Below are positions 7,678 to 17,006 of a DNA stretch of 64,000 bases, piece after piece; position 1 is the stretch's first letter; each line of letters opens with the position of its first letter. Made by a program: the position numbers and the translations under genes. This DNA comes from Streptomyces sp. WM6378 (lineage in GTDB: Bacteria > Actinomycetota > Actinomycetes > Streptomycetales > Streptomycetaceae). The stretch spans positions 1-64,000 of the forward strand of contig NZ_LGDD01000144.1 of assembly GCF_001279695.1 (NCBI RefSeq). The letters are read 5' to 3'. The notes beneath the pieces are model-generated. The model was given only the letters and a program-made list of their open reading frames with translations. It had not been told where the DNA came from and did not search any database.

Positions 7678-9988
7678 GCAGGGCGACCGGGAACGGTGCG
7701 AACAGCTCGTCCAGCGCCACCGCCCCGCTGAACTGCCTCCCCGGGCTGAGGACATCGGCCCATCGGCCCTGCGGAAGCCGCAGCTCCGTCCCCGCCCAGC
7801 CGCCCGCCTCGGCGAGCCGCAGCGAGAGCCGGGTCACCGCCGTCACCACCTCGCCCGAGCGGCAGAACGCCACGCAGTGACCGGCGCGCGGGCCGTGCGC
7901 GGCCAGCTCCCCGTGGGTCCCGGATTCGCCGAATATTTCGGGGAGTTCGCGCCGCAGCCGCAACGCCGCCAGGGTCACCCAGAGCTTGTCGCCGGGGTCG
8001 GCCAGAGCGGCCCGGTCGAACCGGACCGGGCGTCGGTTGTCCGGGTCCACCAGCGCCGCGTACTCGGCCTCCGTCCCCTGGTAGAGATCCGGCACCCCCG
8101 GCATCGTCAGATGCAGCAGCGCGGCCCCGAGGCTGTTGGCCCGCCCTGCGGCCTCGACCTCCTGTGTGAACTCCCGTACCGCTGAAGCGAGTTGACCACC
8201 AGGCCCGGCCTCGACGAAGTCGCTCACCGCCTTCTCGTAGCCCGGGTCCTGTTCCGTCCAGCCCGTGTGCAGACCGGCCTCCCGCACCGCCTTGAGCAGC
8301 GCCGCCGCCAGCCGGTCCGGCTCCGGCAGCCCGCCGAGCCCGACCGAGGTCTGCCACGCCACCCAGGCGAGATGCGGATCGGGCGCCCGCACCCCGGCGA
8401 CCCGGTCGAGCAGCGCCGCCCACCGCCGCGGACATTCGGAAAGCACCGCGATACGGGACCGCACCTCCGCGCTGCGCTTGGTGTCGTGCGTGGACAGGAC
8501 GGTGCCGGTGCTCGGCCAGTCGCGGGCGAGCCGGGCGCAGAACGCGTGGAACTCGTCCGGCTCCACCGAAGGCCGCCCCGGATCCCCGCCCACCTCGTTC
8601 ACCGAGAGCAGCGGCGTGTACCGGTAGAAGGCCGTGTCCTCGACGGACTTGGCGTGGAGCGCCGACGACGTCTGCGCGAAGCGCGTACGGAACCGGTCCC
8701 GCTCCGGGCTGTCGCCGAGCCGGCCGAGGGCCAGGTCCCGCACCAGGTCCACCGCGGCGGACTCCTCCGCGACCGGGAAGGCCGCCTTCGCCTCCAGGGC
8801 CGCCGAGGCGGGAAGCACCAGCTCCGCCCCGAACCGGTAGGGCCGGTAGACCGGGACGCGGACAAGGAGCTCCCGCAGGGCGAGCCGCAGCGCCCACGGG
8901 GCGTGATCGCGCAGCTCGGGGCCGCCCGTCGAGCAGATCCGCTGCGCCAGGCGCACCAGATACTCGGTCTCGGCCACCAGCTCATGGGTCAGCACCCGGT
9001 ACGCCGCGCGGCGTACCGTCGGCCCCCAGCGCCCGCCCCGGTCACCGCTCACGCCGGTGAACTCTCCATATATGGAAAGGAGTTGATCCACACCTGCCGG
9101 ATCGGTGAACAGGCCGTCGATGTGGCGCAGCGCGTCGTATCCGGTCGTCCCGGCGACCGCCCACCCCGCCGGCAGCCGCTCGTCGCCGGTGAGGATCTTC
9201 TCGACGACCGTCCAGCGGCCGTCCGTCGCCTCGTTCAACCGGCGCAGATAGGCCTCGGGGTCCGCAAGACCGTCCGGGTGGTCGACCCGCAGCCCGTCCA
9301 CCACGCCGTCGTGGACCAGCTCCAGGATCTTGGCGTGCGTCGCGTCGAAGACGCTCTCGTCCTCCACCCGGAGGCCGATCAGCTCCGCGATCGTGAAGAA
9401 GCGTCGATAGTTGAGCTCGGTCCTGGCAAGCCGCCACCAGCCGAGCCGATAGAACTGCGCGTCGAGCAGCTCCGGCAGAGGCAGGCCCGCCGTGCCCGCA
9501 CGCAGCGGGAAGCACTCCTCGCCGTAGCGCAGTACGCCGCCGTCCACCGTCAGGCGGTCCAGCTCTGCGCCCAGCGGGCCGGCGAGCACCGGCAGCAGGA
9601 CCCGGCCGTCGCCCGCCGCCCAGTCGATGTCGAACCACGAGGCGTACGGCGACGAGGGGCCGGCGCACAGCACGTCCCACAGCTGCCGGTTGTGGCGCGC
9701 GGCCGCCGACATGTGGTTCGGCACGATGTCGAGGATCAGGCCTAGCCCCAACTCTCCTGCTCTTGCGCCCAGTTGGCGCAGTCCGGACTCGCCGCCCAGT
9801 TCCTCGCGTACCTTCGCGTGGTCGGTGACGTCGTATCCGTGCGTCGAGCCGGGCACGGCTTCGAGGACCGGTGACAGATGGAGATGCGAGACTCCGAGCT
9901 CCGCCAGGTAGGGCAGCGCCTCCTCGGCGGCGGCGAACGGGAAGCCGGGCTGGAGCTGGAGCCGGTAAGTCGCGATGGGCGGCGTCAT
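7637..9988 (-). CDS. treY: (1->4)-alpha-D-glucan 1-alpha-D-glucosylmutase (maltooligosyltrehalose synthase)
   Basis: A 783-residue GH13 enzyme that converts the reducing-end alpha-1,4 bond of maltodextrins into the alpha-1,1 bond of trehalose, feeding TreZ. Diagnostic segments are TYRLQLQPGFPFAAAEEALPYL at the N terminus, STHGYDVTDH, LILDIVPNHM, the catalytic GLRVDHPDGLADP and VVEKIL, and LSTHDTKRSAEVRSR. The start is the ATG ending at 9988, giving the standard family N terminus. Its ribosome binding site is weak. A frame extending far upstream merely shadows the divergent MFS gene. The start lies 81 bp from that gene. Confidence 0.95.
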   Translation of the reverse strand: MTPPIATYRLQLQPGFPFAAAEEALPYLAELGVSHLHLSPVLEAVPGSTHGYDVTDHAKVREELGGESGLRQLGARAGELGLGLILDIVPNHMSAAARHNRQLWDVLCAGPSSPYASWFDIDWAAGDGRVLLPVLAGPLGAELDRLTVDGGVLRYGEECFPLRAGTAGLPLPELLDAQFYRLGWWRLARTELNYRRFFTIAELIGLRVEDESVFDATHAKILELVHDGVVDGLRVDHPDGLADPEAYLRRLNEATDGRWTVVEKILTGDERLPAGWAVAGTTGYDALRHIDGLFTDPAGVDQLLSIYGEFTGVSGDRGGRWGPTVRRAAYRVLTHELVAETEYLVRLAQRICSTGGPELRDHAPWALRLALRELLVRVPVYRPYRFGAELVLPASAALEAKAAFPVAEESAAVDLVRDLALGRLGDSPERDRFRTRFAQTSSALHAKSVEDTAFYRYTPLLSVNEVGGDPGRPSVEPDEFHAFCARLARDWPSTGTVLSTHDTKRSAEVRSRIAVLSECPRRWAALLDRVAGVRAPDPHLAWVAWQTSVGLGGLPEPDRLAAALLKAVREAGLHTGWTEQDPGYEKAVSDFVEAGPGGQLASAVREFTQEVEAAGRANSLGAALLHLTMPGVPDLYQGTEAEYAALVDPDNRRPVRFDRAALADPGDKLWVTLAALRLRRELPEIFGESGTHGELAAHGPRAGHCVAFCRSGEVVTAVTRLSLRLAEAGGWAGTELRLPQGRWADVLSPGRQFSGAVALDELFAPFPVALLRRAVREGGEGAG

Positions 9989-10069
9989 ATGAACGTACGT
10001 ACCCCGGCGGGCGGCTTCTGTGCCTTCGGCCCATGCGTATGCCCCGGTCGGCCGCGTTAGCTTCGCCTG

Positions 10070-11332
10070 ATGGCCGGATCCGCTCAGACTTACCGCAAGG
10101 TGCTCGCCCTGACGGGGCCCGTACTGCCGGTGATCTCCTTCCTCGGGCGGCTGCCGACCGCCATGTGCCAGCTGGGCAGCGTCCTGCTGGTCGCCGAGAC
10201 CAGCGGCAGCCTGGCGACCGCCGGGCTCGCCGGAGGCGCGCTGGCCGCCGGGCAGACCGTCGCGGGCCCGCTCCTGGGGCGCGCCGCCGACCGGTACGGA
10301 CAGCGCGTCGTGGTGCTCGCGGCGGCGCTCGCCAATGCCGCCGCCGTGACCGGCCTGGTGCTTGCCGCGCTCTCTCACCTCGCGACCGGCTGGCTGGCCC
10401 TGCTCGGCGCCCTGGCCGGGGCGAGCGTCCCGCAGGTCGGGCCGCTCGCCCGGAGCCGGACCGTGGCCCTCGCGCACCGGGCCGGCGCCGACGAGCGGAC
10501 CGTGGCCGGCGCGCTCTCCTTCGAAGGCACCCTGGACGAGATCTCGTTCGTCCTCGGCCCGGCCTTCGTGGGCCTGGCCGCCGCCCTCGCCCATCCGGCC
10601 GCCGCACTGCTGACGGCCGCGGCTCTGCTCGCCGTCTGCGGCACGGCCTTCGCGCTGCACCCGACGGCACGTCAGGTGACCGCCGCACGGCGCACCGGGG
10701 CCGCCCGCACCCGGCTGCCCGGCGCGGTGTACGCGCTGCGCGCCACGATGGCCCTCCAGGGCGCCATGTTCGGCGCCTCGCAGGCGGGCATCACGGCTCT
10801 GACCGAGCAGCTCGGCCGGCCTTCGCAGACCGGGCTCGTGTACGCGGCCATGGGTGTGATGAGCGCGGCCGCCGGGCTCGCCATGGTGGCCGTGCCGGAG
10901 CGGCTCGCGCTGCCGGTCCGGTGGCGGATCGCCACCGCGGCGCTGGTCGTGCTCTCCGTACCGCTGCTCTTCGTCGACACACTGGTCGGCCTGTACGCCA
11001 CGGTGATCGTCCTCGGGGTGGCGTACGCGCCCCATCTGATCACCGTGTTCGGGCTGACCGAGCGCCTGGTGCCCAGGGACCGGCTCGCCGAGTCGATGGC
11101 GTTCTTGACCAGCGGCGTCGTCGGCGGCCAGGCGCTCGCGCTGGCGCTTTCGGGACGGCTCGCGCAGGACCACGGGGCGGTCGCCGCGTTCGCCGTGATG
11201 GTGGTGGCCGGGGCGCTCTGCGCGGTGTGCTCGTGGTCCGTGCGCGGGCTCGGCGGACGGCGGGCGCAGCCAGCCACCGCGGATGCCGTCACCGGCGTCG
11301 CGGCGGCCCCGAGGAGTCCGGTCGACAGCTGA
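10070..11332 (+). CDS. MFS transporter
   Basis: A 420-residue membrane protein with about twelve hydrophobic helices in two halves. The loop 2-3 motif of major facilitator proteins is seen as GPLLGRAADRYGQRVV. The substrate is unknown; drug or metabolite efflux is a common role of this type. The start ATG at 10070 has no Shine-Dalgarno, but TAGCTT (10058-10063) is positioned 6 bp upstream as a minus-10 box, so translation is probably leaderless. It is divergent from treY. Confidence 0.88.
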   Translation: MAGSAQTYRKVLALTGPVLPVISFLGRLPTAMCQLGSVLLVAETSGSLATAGLAGGALAAGQTVAGPLLGRAADRYGQRVVVLAAALANAAAVTGLVLAALSHLATGWLALLGALAGASVPQVGPLARSRTVALAHRAGADERTVAGALSFEGTLDEISFVLGPAFVGLAAALAHPAAALLTAAALLAVCGTAFALHPTARQVTAARRTGAARTRLPGAVYALRATMALQGAMFGASQAGITALTEQLGRPSQTGLVYAAMGVMSAAAGLAMVAVPERLALPVRWRIATAALVVLSVPLLFVDTLVGLYATVIVLGVAYAPHLITVFGLTERLVPRDRLAESMAFLTSGVVGGQALALALSGRLAQDHGAVAAFAVMVVAGALCAVCSWSVRGLGGRRAQPATADAVTGVAAAPRSPVDS

Positions 11333-11443
11333 GTCGACAGTTGCCCGGACAGTGGTCGCGTTCATGGTCCCCACTGTGCCGGAGCCCACTGACAATCGAA
11401 CTCCGGCGCAGGTCAGGGCTGTTGAGATGCCTGGGCGGGCGCT

Positions 11444-13564
11444 CTACGCGGGCCGCCGCAGCACGGTCATGCTCCGGCCGATGAGCCCGACCCGCTCGCC
11501 CGCCGACACCTTCGGACCCTCGCCCGGCGGCACCCCCTCGGGCCGCGCGGTGTCCACGACCACCTGCCACTGCCGGCCGTGATTGACCGGCACGACGAAG
11601 TCGATCGCCTCCGCGCTGGCGTTGAACATCAGCAGGAACGAATCGTCGCCGATCCGCTCGCCCCGCGGTCCCGGCTCCGAGATCGCGTTGCCGTTGAGGA
11701 AGACCGACAGGGCCATCGCGCTCGCCGACTGCCAGTCCCGGTCGGCCATTTCCTCGCCCTCGGGGGTGAACCAGGCGATGTCGGAGAGCTCGTCGTGCGT
11801 GCCCTGCACCGGGCGGCCGTGGAAGAAGCGCCTGCGCCGGAAGACCGGGTGGTCCCGGCGCAGCCCCACCATGGCCCGGGTGAACGCGAGGAGCGTGCCG
11901 TCCGGGTCGTCGCCGGGGTCCGGCCAGTGCACCCAGGACAGCTCGTTGTCCTGGCAGTACGCGTTGTTGTTGCCGCCCTGGCTGCGGGCGAACTCGTCGC
12001 CGTGGCTGAGCATCGGCACGCCCTGGGACAGCATCAGGGTGGCGATGAAGTTCCGCATCTGGCGGGCGCGCAGCTCGTTGACCTCGTCGTCGTCGGTGGA
12101 GCCCTCCGCGCCGCAGTTCCAGGACCGGTTGTGGCTCTCGCCGTCCCGGTTGCCCTCGCCGTTGGCGTCGTTGTGCTTGTCGTTGTAGGAGACGAGGTCG
12201 TTGAGGGTGAAGCCGTCGTGGCAGGTGTGGAAGTTGATGGAGGCCAGCGGCCGCCTTCCGTCGTCCTGGTACAGGTCCGACGAGCCGGTCAGCCGCCCGG
12301 CGAATTCGGCCAGGGTCCGCGGTTCGCCGCGCCACAAGTCCCGTACCGTGTCGCGGTACTTGCCGTTCCACTCCGTCCACAGCGGGGGGAAGTTGCCGAC
12401 CTGGTAGCCGCCCTCGCCCACGTCCCACGGCTCGGCGATCAGCTTGACCTGGCTGACCACCGGGTCCTGCTGGACCAGGTCGAAGAAGGACGAGAGCCGG
12501 TCCACCTCGTGGAACTGGCGGGCCAGCGTCGCGGCGAGGTCGAAGCGGAAGCCGTCCACATGCATCTCGGTCACCCAGTAGCGCAGCGAATCCATGATCA
12601 GCTGCAGGACGTGCGGCGACCGCATGAGGAGGCTGTTGCCGGTCCCTGTGGTGTCCTCGTAATAACGGAGGTCGTCGGCGAGCCTGTAGTACTGCGTGTT
12701 GTCCAGGCCCCGGAAGGACAGGGTCGGACCCAGGTGGTTGCCCTCCGCCGTGTGGTTGTAGACGACGTCGAGGATGACCTCGATGCCCGCCTCGTGCAGC
12801 GCCCGCACGGCCTGCTTGAACTCCAGGACCTGCTGGCCGCGGTCGCCCCACGAGGCGTACGCGTTGTGCGGGGCGAAGAAGCCGATGGTGTTGTAGCCCC
12901 AGTAGTTCGACATCCCGGCGTCCGCGAGCCGGTGGTCGTTGACGAACTGGTGCACCGGCATCAACTCAAGGGCGGTCACGCCCAGTTGGGTGAGGTGCTC
13001 GATGACGGCCGGATGCGCGAGCGCCGCGTAGGTGCCGCGCTGGTCCGGAGGCAGCTCCGGATGCAGCATGGTGAGGCCCTTGACATGAGCCTCGTAGAAC
13101 ACGGTGTGGTGGTACTCGGTGCGGGGCGGCCGGTCGTCGCCCCAGTCGAAGAACGGATTGACCACCACCGAGGCCATCGTGTGCGGCGCCGAATCCAGGT
13201 CGTTGCGGCTGTCGGGGCGCCCGAAGTGGTAGCCGTAGACCGCCTCGTTCCACTCCACGTGCCCGCTTATGGCGCGCGCGTACGGGTCGAGCAGCAGCTT
13301 CGCCGAATTGCAGCGATGCCCCTTCTGCGGCTCGTACGGTCCGTGCACCCGGAAGCCGTACCGCTGGCCCGGCAGCACGCCGGGCAGATAGGCGTGGCGT
13401 ACGAACGCGTCGGACTCGCGCAGCTCGACGGCCGTCTCCGAGCCGTCGTCGTGCAGCAGACACAACTCGATCCGACTGGCGGCCTCGGAGAAGACCGCGA
13501 AATTGGTCCCGGCGCCGTCGTACGTGGCACCGAGTGGGTAAGCCTGTCCCGGCCATACCTGCAT
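11444..13564 (-). CDS. glgX: Glycogen debranching protein GlgX (TreX-type)
   Basis: A 706-residue GH13_11 debranching enzyme that hydrolyses alpha-1,6 branches of glycogen, supplying linear maltodextrins for TreY/TreZ. The CBM48 region (PLGATYDGAGTNFAVFSEAASRIELCL) leads to the barrel with EVILDVVYNHTAEG, the nucleophile in GFRFDLAATLAR and the acid in LIAEPWDVGEGGYQVGNFPP. HTCHDGFTLNDLVSYN is the third carboxylate region. The length is normal. The ATG ending at 13564 is preceded by GGAAG; the long upstream frame is antisense noise over the next two genes. With treY and treZ it completes a trehalose-from-glycogen set. Confidence 0.95.
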   Translation of the reverse strand: MQVWPGQAYPLGATYDGAGTNFAVFSEAASRIELCLLHDDGSETAVELRESDAFVRHAYLPGVLPGQRYGFRVHGPYEPQKGHRCNSAKLLLDPYARAISGHVEWNEAVYGYHFGRPDSRNDLDSAPHTMASVVVNPFFDWGDDRPPRTEYHHTVFYEAHVKGLTMLHPELPPDQRGTYAALAHPAVIEHLTQLGVTALELMPVHQFVNDHRLADAGMSNYWGYNTIGFFAPHNAYASWGDRGQQVLEFKQAVRALHEAGIEVILDVVYNHTAEGNHLGPTLSFRGLDNTQYYRLADDLRYYEDTTGTGNSLLMRSPHVLQLIMDSLRYWVTEMHVDGFRFDLAATLARQFHEVDRLSSFFDLVQQDPVVSQVKLIAEPWDVGEGGYQVGNFPPLWTEWNGKYRDTVRDLWRGEPRTLAEFAGRLTGSSDLYQDDGRRPLASINFHTCHDGFTLNDLVSYNDKHNDANGEGNRDGESHNRSWNCGAEGSTDDDEVNELRARQMRNFIATLMLSQGVPMLSHGDEFARSQGGNNNAYCQDNELSWVHWPDPGDDPDGTLLAFTRAMVGLRRDHPVFRRRRFFHGRPVQGTHDELSDIAWFTPEGEEMADRDWQSASAMALSVFLNGNAISEPGPRGERIGDDSFLLMFNASAEAIDFVVPVNHGRQWQVVVDTARPEGVPPGEGPKVSAGERVGLIGRSMTVLRRPA

Positions 13565-13888
13565 GGGCAAGACTCTTCCACTTCCGCTCGGGGTGCTGAG
13601 GGGCTGTTCGGCCAGATCCTCCCCGAAAAGACGACGGTCACCCAGGACGTCCGCGTGCGCCAATGGGTGACCCGGCTCGGGGCGACGCGGCGCAAGCGCT
13701 ATGAATCCGCTCACCCCGACAGATAGTGCCCAGCAGAACAGGCCGTATCCTCGGCCCAGTTGGGAAACTCGACTCGCCATCGGGCTGCAGCGCCTCCTGC
13801 TCCCGGAGTACCCTTCCTTGATCGTTGAAGGGCGTACAGGGCGGGCCGGACCCGCTGGGGTTGCCGGGGGGCGGAAGGCGGTGCGTGG
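13565..13888. other. Divergent intergenic region, no gene seen
   Basis: This region separates the divergent glgX and HEPN genes. I see no open frame with a ribosome binding site, no clear terminator and no convincing palindrome. Promoters for both flanking genes must lie here, but I cannot assign boxes confidently. Confidence 0.5.
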
Positions 13889-15124
13889 GTGAGCTCGGGA
13901 GGTCTTGAGCTGCCCCCTGGTGACACGGGTCATGAGGGGGAGTCCGGCGACATCCCGCCCGGAGCGGTCTCCCTCGCACGTCCGATGGAGATCGGGGCGG
14001 AGCTGGACTGGGGCGCGGACGCCTGGAGCGAGGTGCGTACGCGCGCGCAGCGGGCCGGGCGCGCCTATATCTGGCTGAACCTGGTGGAGCAGCGGCTGCG
14101 TGCCGTGGTGGCGGCCGTGCTGCGGCCGATCTACGAGCCGGTCCACGGCGACGACTGGGTGGTCGCCGCGGCAGGCCCCGCGGGCCAGGAGTGGGTGCAG
14201 CGGGCCGTCGCGGTGCGCGAGGTCTCGCGCCGCAAGGGCTATCTGCTCGATCCCGCCGACGACAACGTGCTCAGCTTCCTCACCCTCCCGCAGCTGCGGG
14301 AGCTGATGGTGCAGCACTGGCCCTGCTTCGAGCCCTACGTGGACGACCGGCGCGATGTCGAACTCGCCCTGGACGAGCTGGAAGTGGCCCGCAACGTCGT
14401 CTCGCGCAACCGGGCGCTGAACGAGGCCGTGCTCGCCCAGGCGGAGCGGGCCTCGGCGCGGCTCCTGGACGTGCTCGGCGGCGCCGGCGGAGCGCCGGGC
14501 GCGCACCGCCTGCCCATCGACGCGGTGGAGGACCTGGTCGGTGACCGGTACGCGGATGTCGTCTCCGTCCACTCCGACCGGGTGCGCCTGCAACGCCAGC
14601 TGCCCGCCGAGGACCTCTTCGGCGGGGCCCGCCGCCTGGACGCGATAGGCATCGGCCTCAACCTCCTGGTGCAGAACTACTCGGGCCGGCGCCTGGTGCG
14701 GCTCGCCGAGTCGGGCTGCCGCGTCCGGCTGCTCTTCCTCAACCCGGCGAGCAGCGCGGTCAAGCGCCGCGAGCGTGAACTCGGTCTGAAGAAGGGCGAG
14801 TTGAGCCGCTCGGTGGAGATGAACATCCTGCACATGCGGCGGGTGCGGGCCCGGCTGCGCGACCCGGGGGCCTTCGAGATCCAGGTCTTCGACGAGACGC
14901 CGCGCTTCACCGCCTACCTGGTGGACGGCGACGGCGCGGACGGCGTCGCGGTCGTCCAGTCCTACCTGCGCCGCGCGCGGGGGATGGAAGCACCGGTGCT
15001 CGTCCTGCGCGGCGGTGGGCGGCGGGGCGTGGTGCGGCCCGGGCAGGACGTGGAGCACGGGCTCTTCGAGACGTACCGCGAGGAGTTCGAGTCGGTCTGG
15101 GTTGATTCCCGCCCTGTGTCCTGA
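13889..15124 (+). CDS. SAV2148-family HEPN domain-containing protein
   Basis: A 411-residue soluble protein that I recognise as the Streptomyces SAV2148 family. Residues about 55-175 (RAYIWLNLVEQRLRAVV ... LRELMVQHWPCF) look like a Swt1-like HEPN domain, a fold common in RNases and toxin systems. The C-terminal part from about residue 245 (RLDAIGIGLNLLVQNY ... CRVRLLFLNPASSAVKRRERELG ... EIQVFDETPRFTAYLVDG ... FETYREEFESVW) resembles the DUF5919-type domain in the XRE regulator near 29 kb. Biological role is unknown. GTG at 13889 follows GCGGAAGG. Confidence 0.82.
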   Translation: MSSGGLELPPGDTGHEGESGDIPPGAVSLARPMEIGAELDWGADAWSEVRTRAQRAGRAYIWLNLVEQRLRAVVAAVLRPIYEPVHGDDWVVAAAGPAGQEWVQRAVAVREVSRRKGYLLDPADDNVLSFLTLPQLRELMVQHWPCFEPYVDDRRDVELALDELEVARNVVSRNRALNEAVLAQAERASARLLDVLGGAGGAPGAHRLPIDAVEDLVGDRYADVVSVHSDRVRLQRQLPAEDLFGGARRLDAIGIGLNLLVQNYSGRRLVRLAESGCRVRLLFLNPASSAVKRRERELGLKKGELSRSVEMNILHMRRVRARLRDPGAFEIQVFDETPRFTAYLVDGDGADGVAVVQSYLRRARGMEAPVLVLRGGGRRGVVRPGQDVEHGLFETYREEFESVWVDSRPVS

Positions 15125-15230
15125 ATTGTGGTGAGCTTTCCCGGGTGGATTCCGGCCGTCCGGCCGATTGTCAGTGTCGCGTGCGAGGGTGGTCGTCAAC
15201 TGGGGGAAAGCACCACGAAGGAGGGGCAGC

Positions 15231-15956
15231 ATGAGCTGGCACCTGGAGCCGCTGGTCGGCTTCGACCTGGAGACGACCGGCACCGAGCCGCGCGAGGCGC
15301 GCATCGTGACGGCCGCGATCGTCGAACTGCGGGGCGCCGACGTGGTGGGGCAGCACAGCTGGCTGGCGGATCCGGGGATACGGATCCCGGCACAGGCGTC
15401 CGCGGTCCACGGGATCAGCAGCGAGCGGGCCACGGCCGAGGGCCGGCCCGCCGCCGAGGTGGCCGACGAGATCGCCGAGGCCCTGGCCGGCCACTGGCGC
15501 CGGGGGGTGCCCGTGATCGCCTACAACGCGGCCTTCGACCTGACGCTGCTCGCCGCCGAACTGCGCCGCCACCAACTGCCCTCGCTCAGCGACCGGCTGG
15601 ACGGCGCCGCCATAGGGCCCGTCGTCGATCCGTATACGATCGACCGCTCCGTGGACCGCTACCGCAAGGGGAAGCGCACCCTCGAAGCGGTGTGCGTCGA
15701 GTACGGAGTGGTCCTGGAGGCGGCGCACGACGCGGGGGCGGATGCGCTGGCGGCGGCCCGGGTGGCCGTGGCGATAGCCGAGCGCCACCCTCAGGTGGCG
15801 CGGCTCGACCTCGCGGAACTGCATGACCGTCAGATCCGCTGGTACGCGGAGTGGGCGGCCGACTTCCAGCAGTTCCTGCGCAAGAAGGGCACGGCGGACG
15901 CGGTGATCGACGGCTCCTGGCCGCTGCGCGAACTGGCCGCTCCTGCCCGAGGTTGA
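15231..15956 (+). CDS. DnaQ-like 3'-5' exonuclease
   Basis: A 241-residue DEDDh-family exonuclease. ExoI is VGFDLETTGTEP (metal-binding D and E near residues 12 and 14), ExoII is IAYNAAFDLTLLAAEL, and ExoIII is AHDAGADALAAARV with the H-x-x-x-x-D pattern. It resembles the DNA polymerase III epsilon proofreading domain without a polymerase partner visible here. Repair or RNA processing are both possible. ATG at 15231 follows a strong GAAGGAGGGG. It lies downstream of the HEPN gene in the same direction, 106 bp apart. Confidence 0.92.
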   Translation: MSWHLEPLVGFDLETTGTEPREARIVTAAIVELRGADVVGQHSWLADPGIRIPAQASAVHGISSERATAEGRPAAEVADEIAEALAGHWRRGVPVIAYNAAFDLTLLAAELRRHQLPSLSDRLDGAAIGPVVDPYTIDRSVDRYRKGKRTLEAVCVEYGVVLEAAHDAGADALAAARVAVAIAERHPQVARLDLAELHDRQIRWYAEWAADFQQFLRKKGTADAVIDGSWPLRELAAPARG

Positions 15957-15966
15957 GGCCGGGCGG

Positions 15967-16878
15967 TCAGAACGGGTACCAGCGGACTTCGGGGTCGCCG
16001 TCGCGCAGCGAGGCGACGCGGCGGCGGAACTCGTCGAGCGCCTTGGGGTTGGTCGGGGCGTGCTGGGCGACCCAGGCGCAGCTGGCCGTCTCGCGGGCAC
16101 CGCGCAGGACCGCGCAGCCGTCCCAAGCGCGCACGTCCCAGCCGTAGGCGGTGACGAACGCGTCGTACTGCTCGGCGGGCAGCCCGTACCGGTCGCGGGA
16201 CAGAGCCATGACCACCAGGTCGTGCTCACGGAAGTCGGCGGAGAAGGTCTCCAGGTCGACCAGGACCGGCCCTTCGGGGCCGATGTAGACATTGCGGGGG
16301 AGGGCGTCGCCGTGGATGGGACCGATCGGCAGATGTGGAGTGAGCGACGCGGCCGCTTCCGCGAAGCCGTCCCGGCGGGCCCGCAGATATGCGGCGTCGG
16401 CCGGGTCGATCGCGTCGCCGGCCAGGCGTAGCCAGCGCTCGACCCCGCCGAGGAGTTCACGGCGGGGCAGCGGGAAGGCGGGCACCTCCAGGGCGTGGAC
16501 GCGGCGCAGGAGATCGGCCAGATCGGTGGGGCCCGCGGGGCGTTCGGCCGGGGGCAGCCGGTGCCACACGGTCACCGGGTGGCCCTCGACCAGCCTCGGC
16601 TTCGGCTCGACGGCCCGCACCGCGGGCACCCCGGTCTCGGCGAGCCAGGTCGCGACGGCCACTTCGCGCTCGGCGCGCTCAAGGAGCTCCGGGTGGTCGG
16701 TGGCATCGCGGCCGACCTTGACGACCAGGCCGTCCGGCAAGGCGTGTGCGGCGCCGGGCAGAGCGAAGACCGCGTTCTCGCCCAGGGCGAGGAGCTCGGC
16801 CTCGGCAACTCCGGCAAGCCCGCCGGGGTCGCTCAGTGCCGCTCCGGCAAGGAGTTCGCGTGCCCGTGCCTCGTCCAT
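15967..16878 (-). CDS. Aminoglycoside phosphotransferase-like (APH/choline kinase fold) protein
   Basis: A 303-residue kinase-like protein. Brenner motif LPIGPIHGDALPRNVYIG and metal loop VLVDLETFSADFREHDLV are intact, and an N-lobe lysine sits in DGLVVKVGRD. The family phosphorylates small hydroxylated substrates; aminoglycoside resistance cannot be concluded. The ATG ending at 16878 has GGGAGA upstream. The gene is convergent with the exonuclease, with 10 bp between stops, so no separate terminator fits between them. Confidence 0.87.
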   Translation of the reverse strand: MDEARARELLAGAALSDPGGLAGVAEAELLALGENAVFALPGAAHALPDGLVVKVGRDATDHPELLERAEREVAVATWLAETGVPAVRAVEPKPRLVEGHPVTVWHRLPPAERPAGPTDLADLLRRVHALEVPAFPLPRRELLGGVERWLRLAGDAIDPADAAYLRARRDGFAEAAASLTPHLPIGPIHGDALPRNVYIGPEGPVLVDLETFSADFREHDLVVMALSRDRYGLPAEQYDAFVTAYGWDVRAWDGCAVLRGARETASCAWVAQHAPTNPKALDEFRRRVASLRDGDPEVRWYPF

Positions 16879-17006
16879 GATCGTCTCCCGGTGATCGTTT
16901 CCTACCGGCCAAGTCTCGCACTCACGTAGGTCGTCTTGACGAACGGACGGACCGTCAGCACGATGACGGAGGCTGTTCGGCATTACTGGACAAAGGGGTC
17001 GAAACG

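Noticed and set aside
7637..11395. A 1252-residue open frame
   Set aside because: Only the part to 9988 matches TreY. The upstream 470 codons are arginine/glycine-rich antisense of the MFS gene.
11444..15433. A 1329-residue open frame
   Set aside because: GlgX ends at the ATG 13564. The extension runs antisense through the HEPN and exonuclease genes and across the divergent promoter region.
15967..16878. Aminoglycoside resistance gene
   Set aside because: The phosphotransferase fold is clear, but nothing points to aminoglycosides as substrate.
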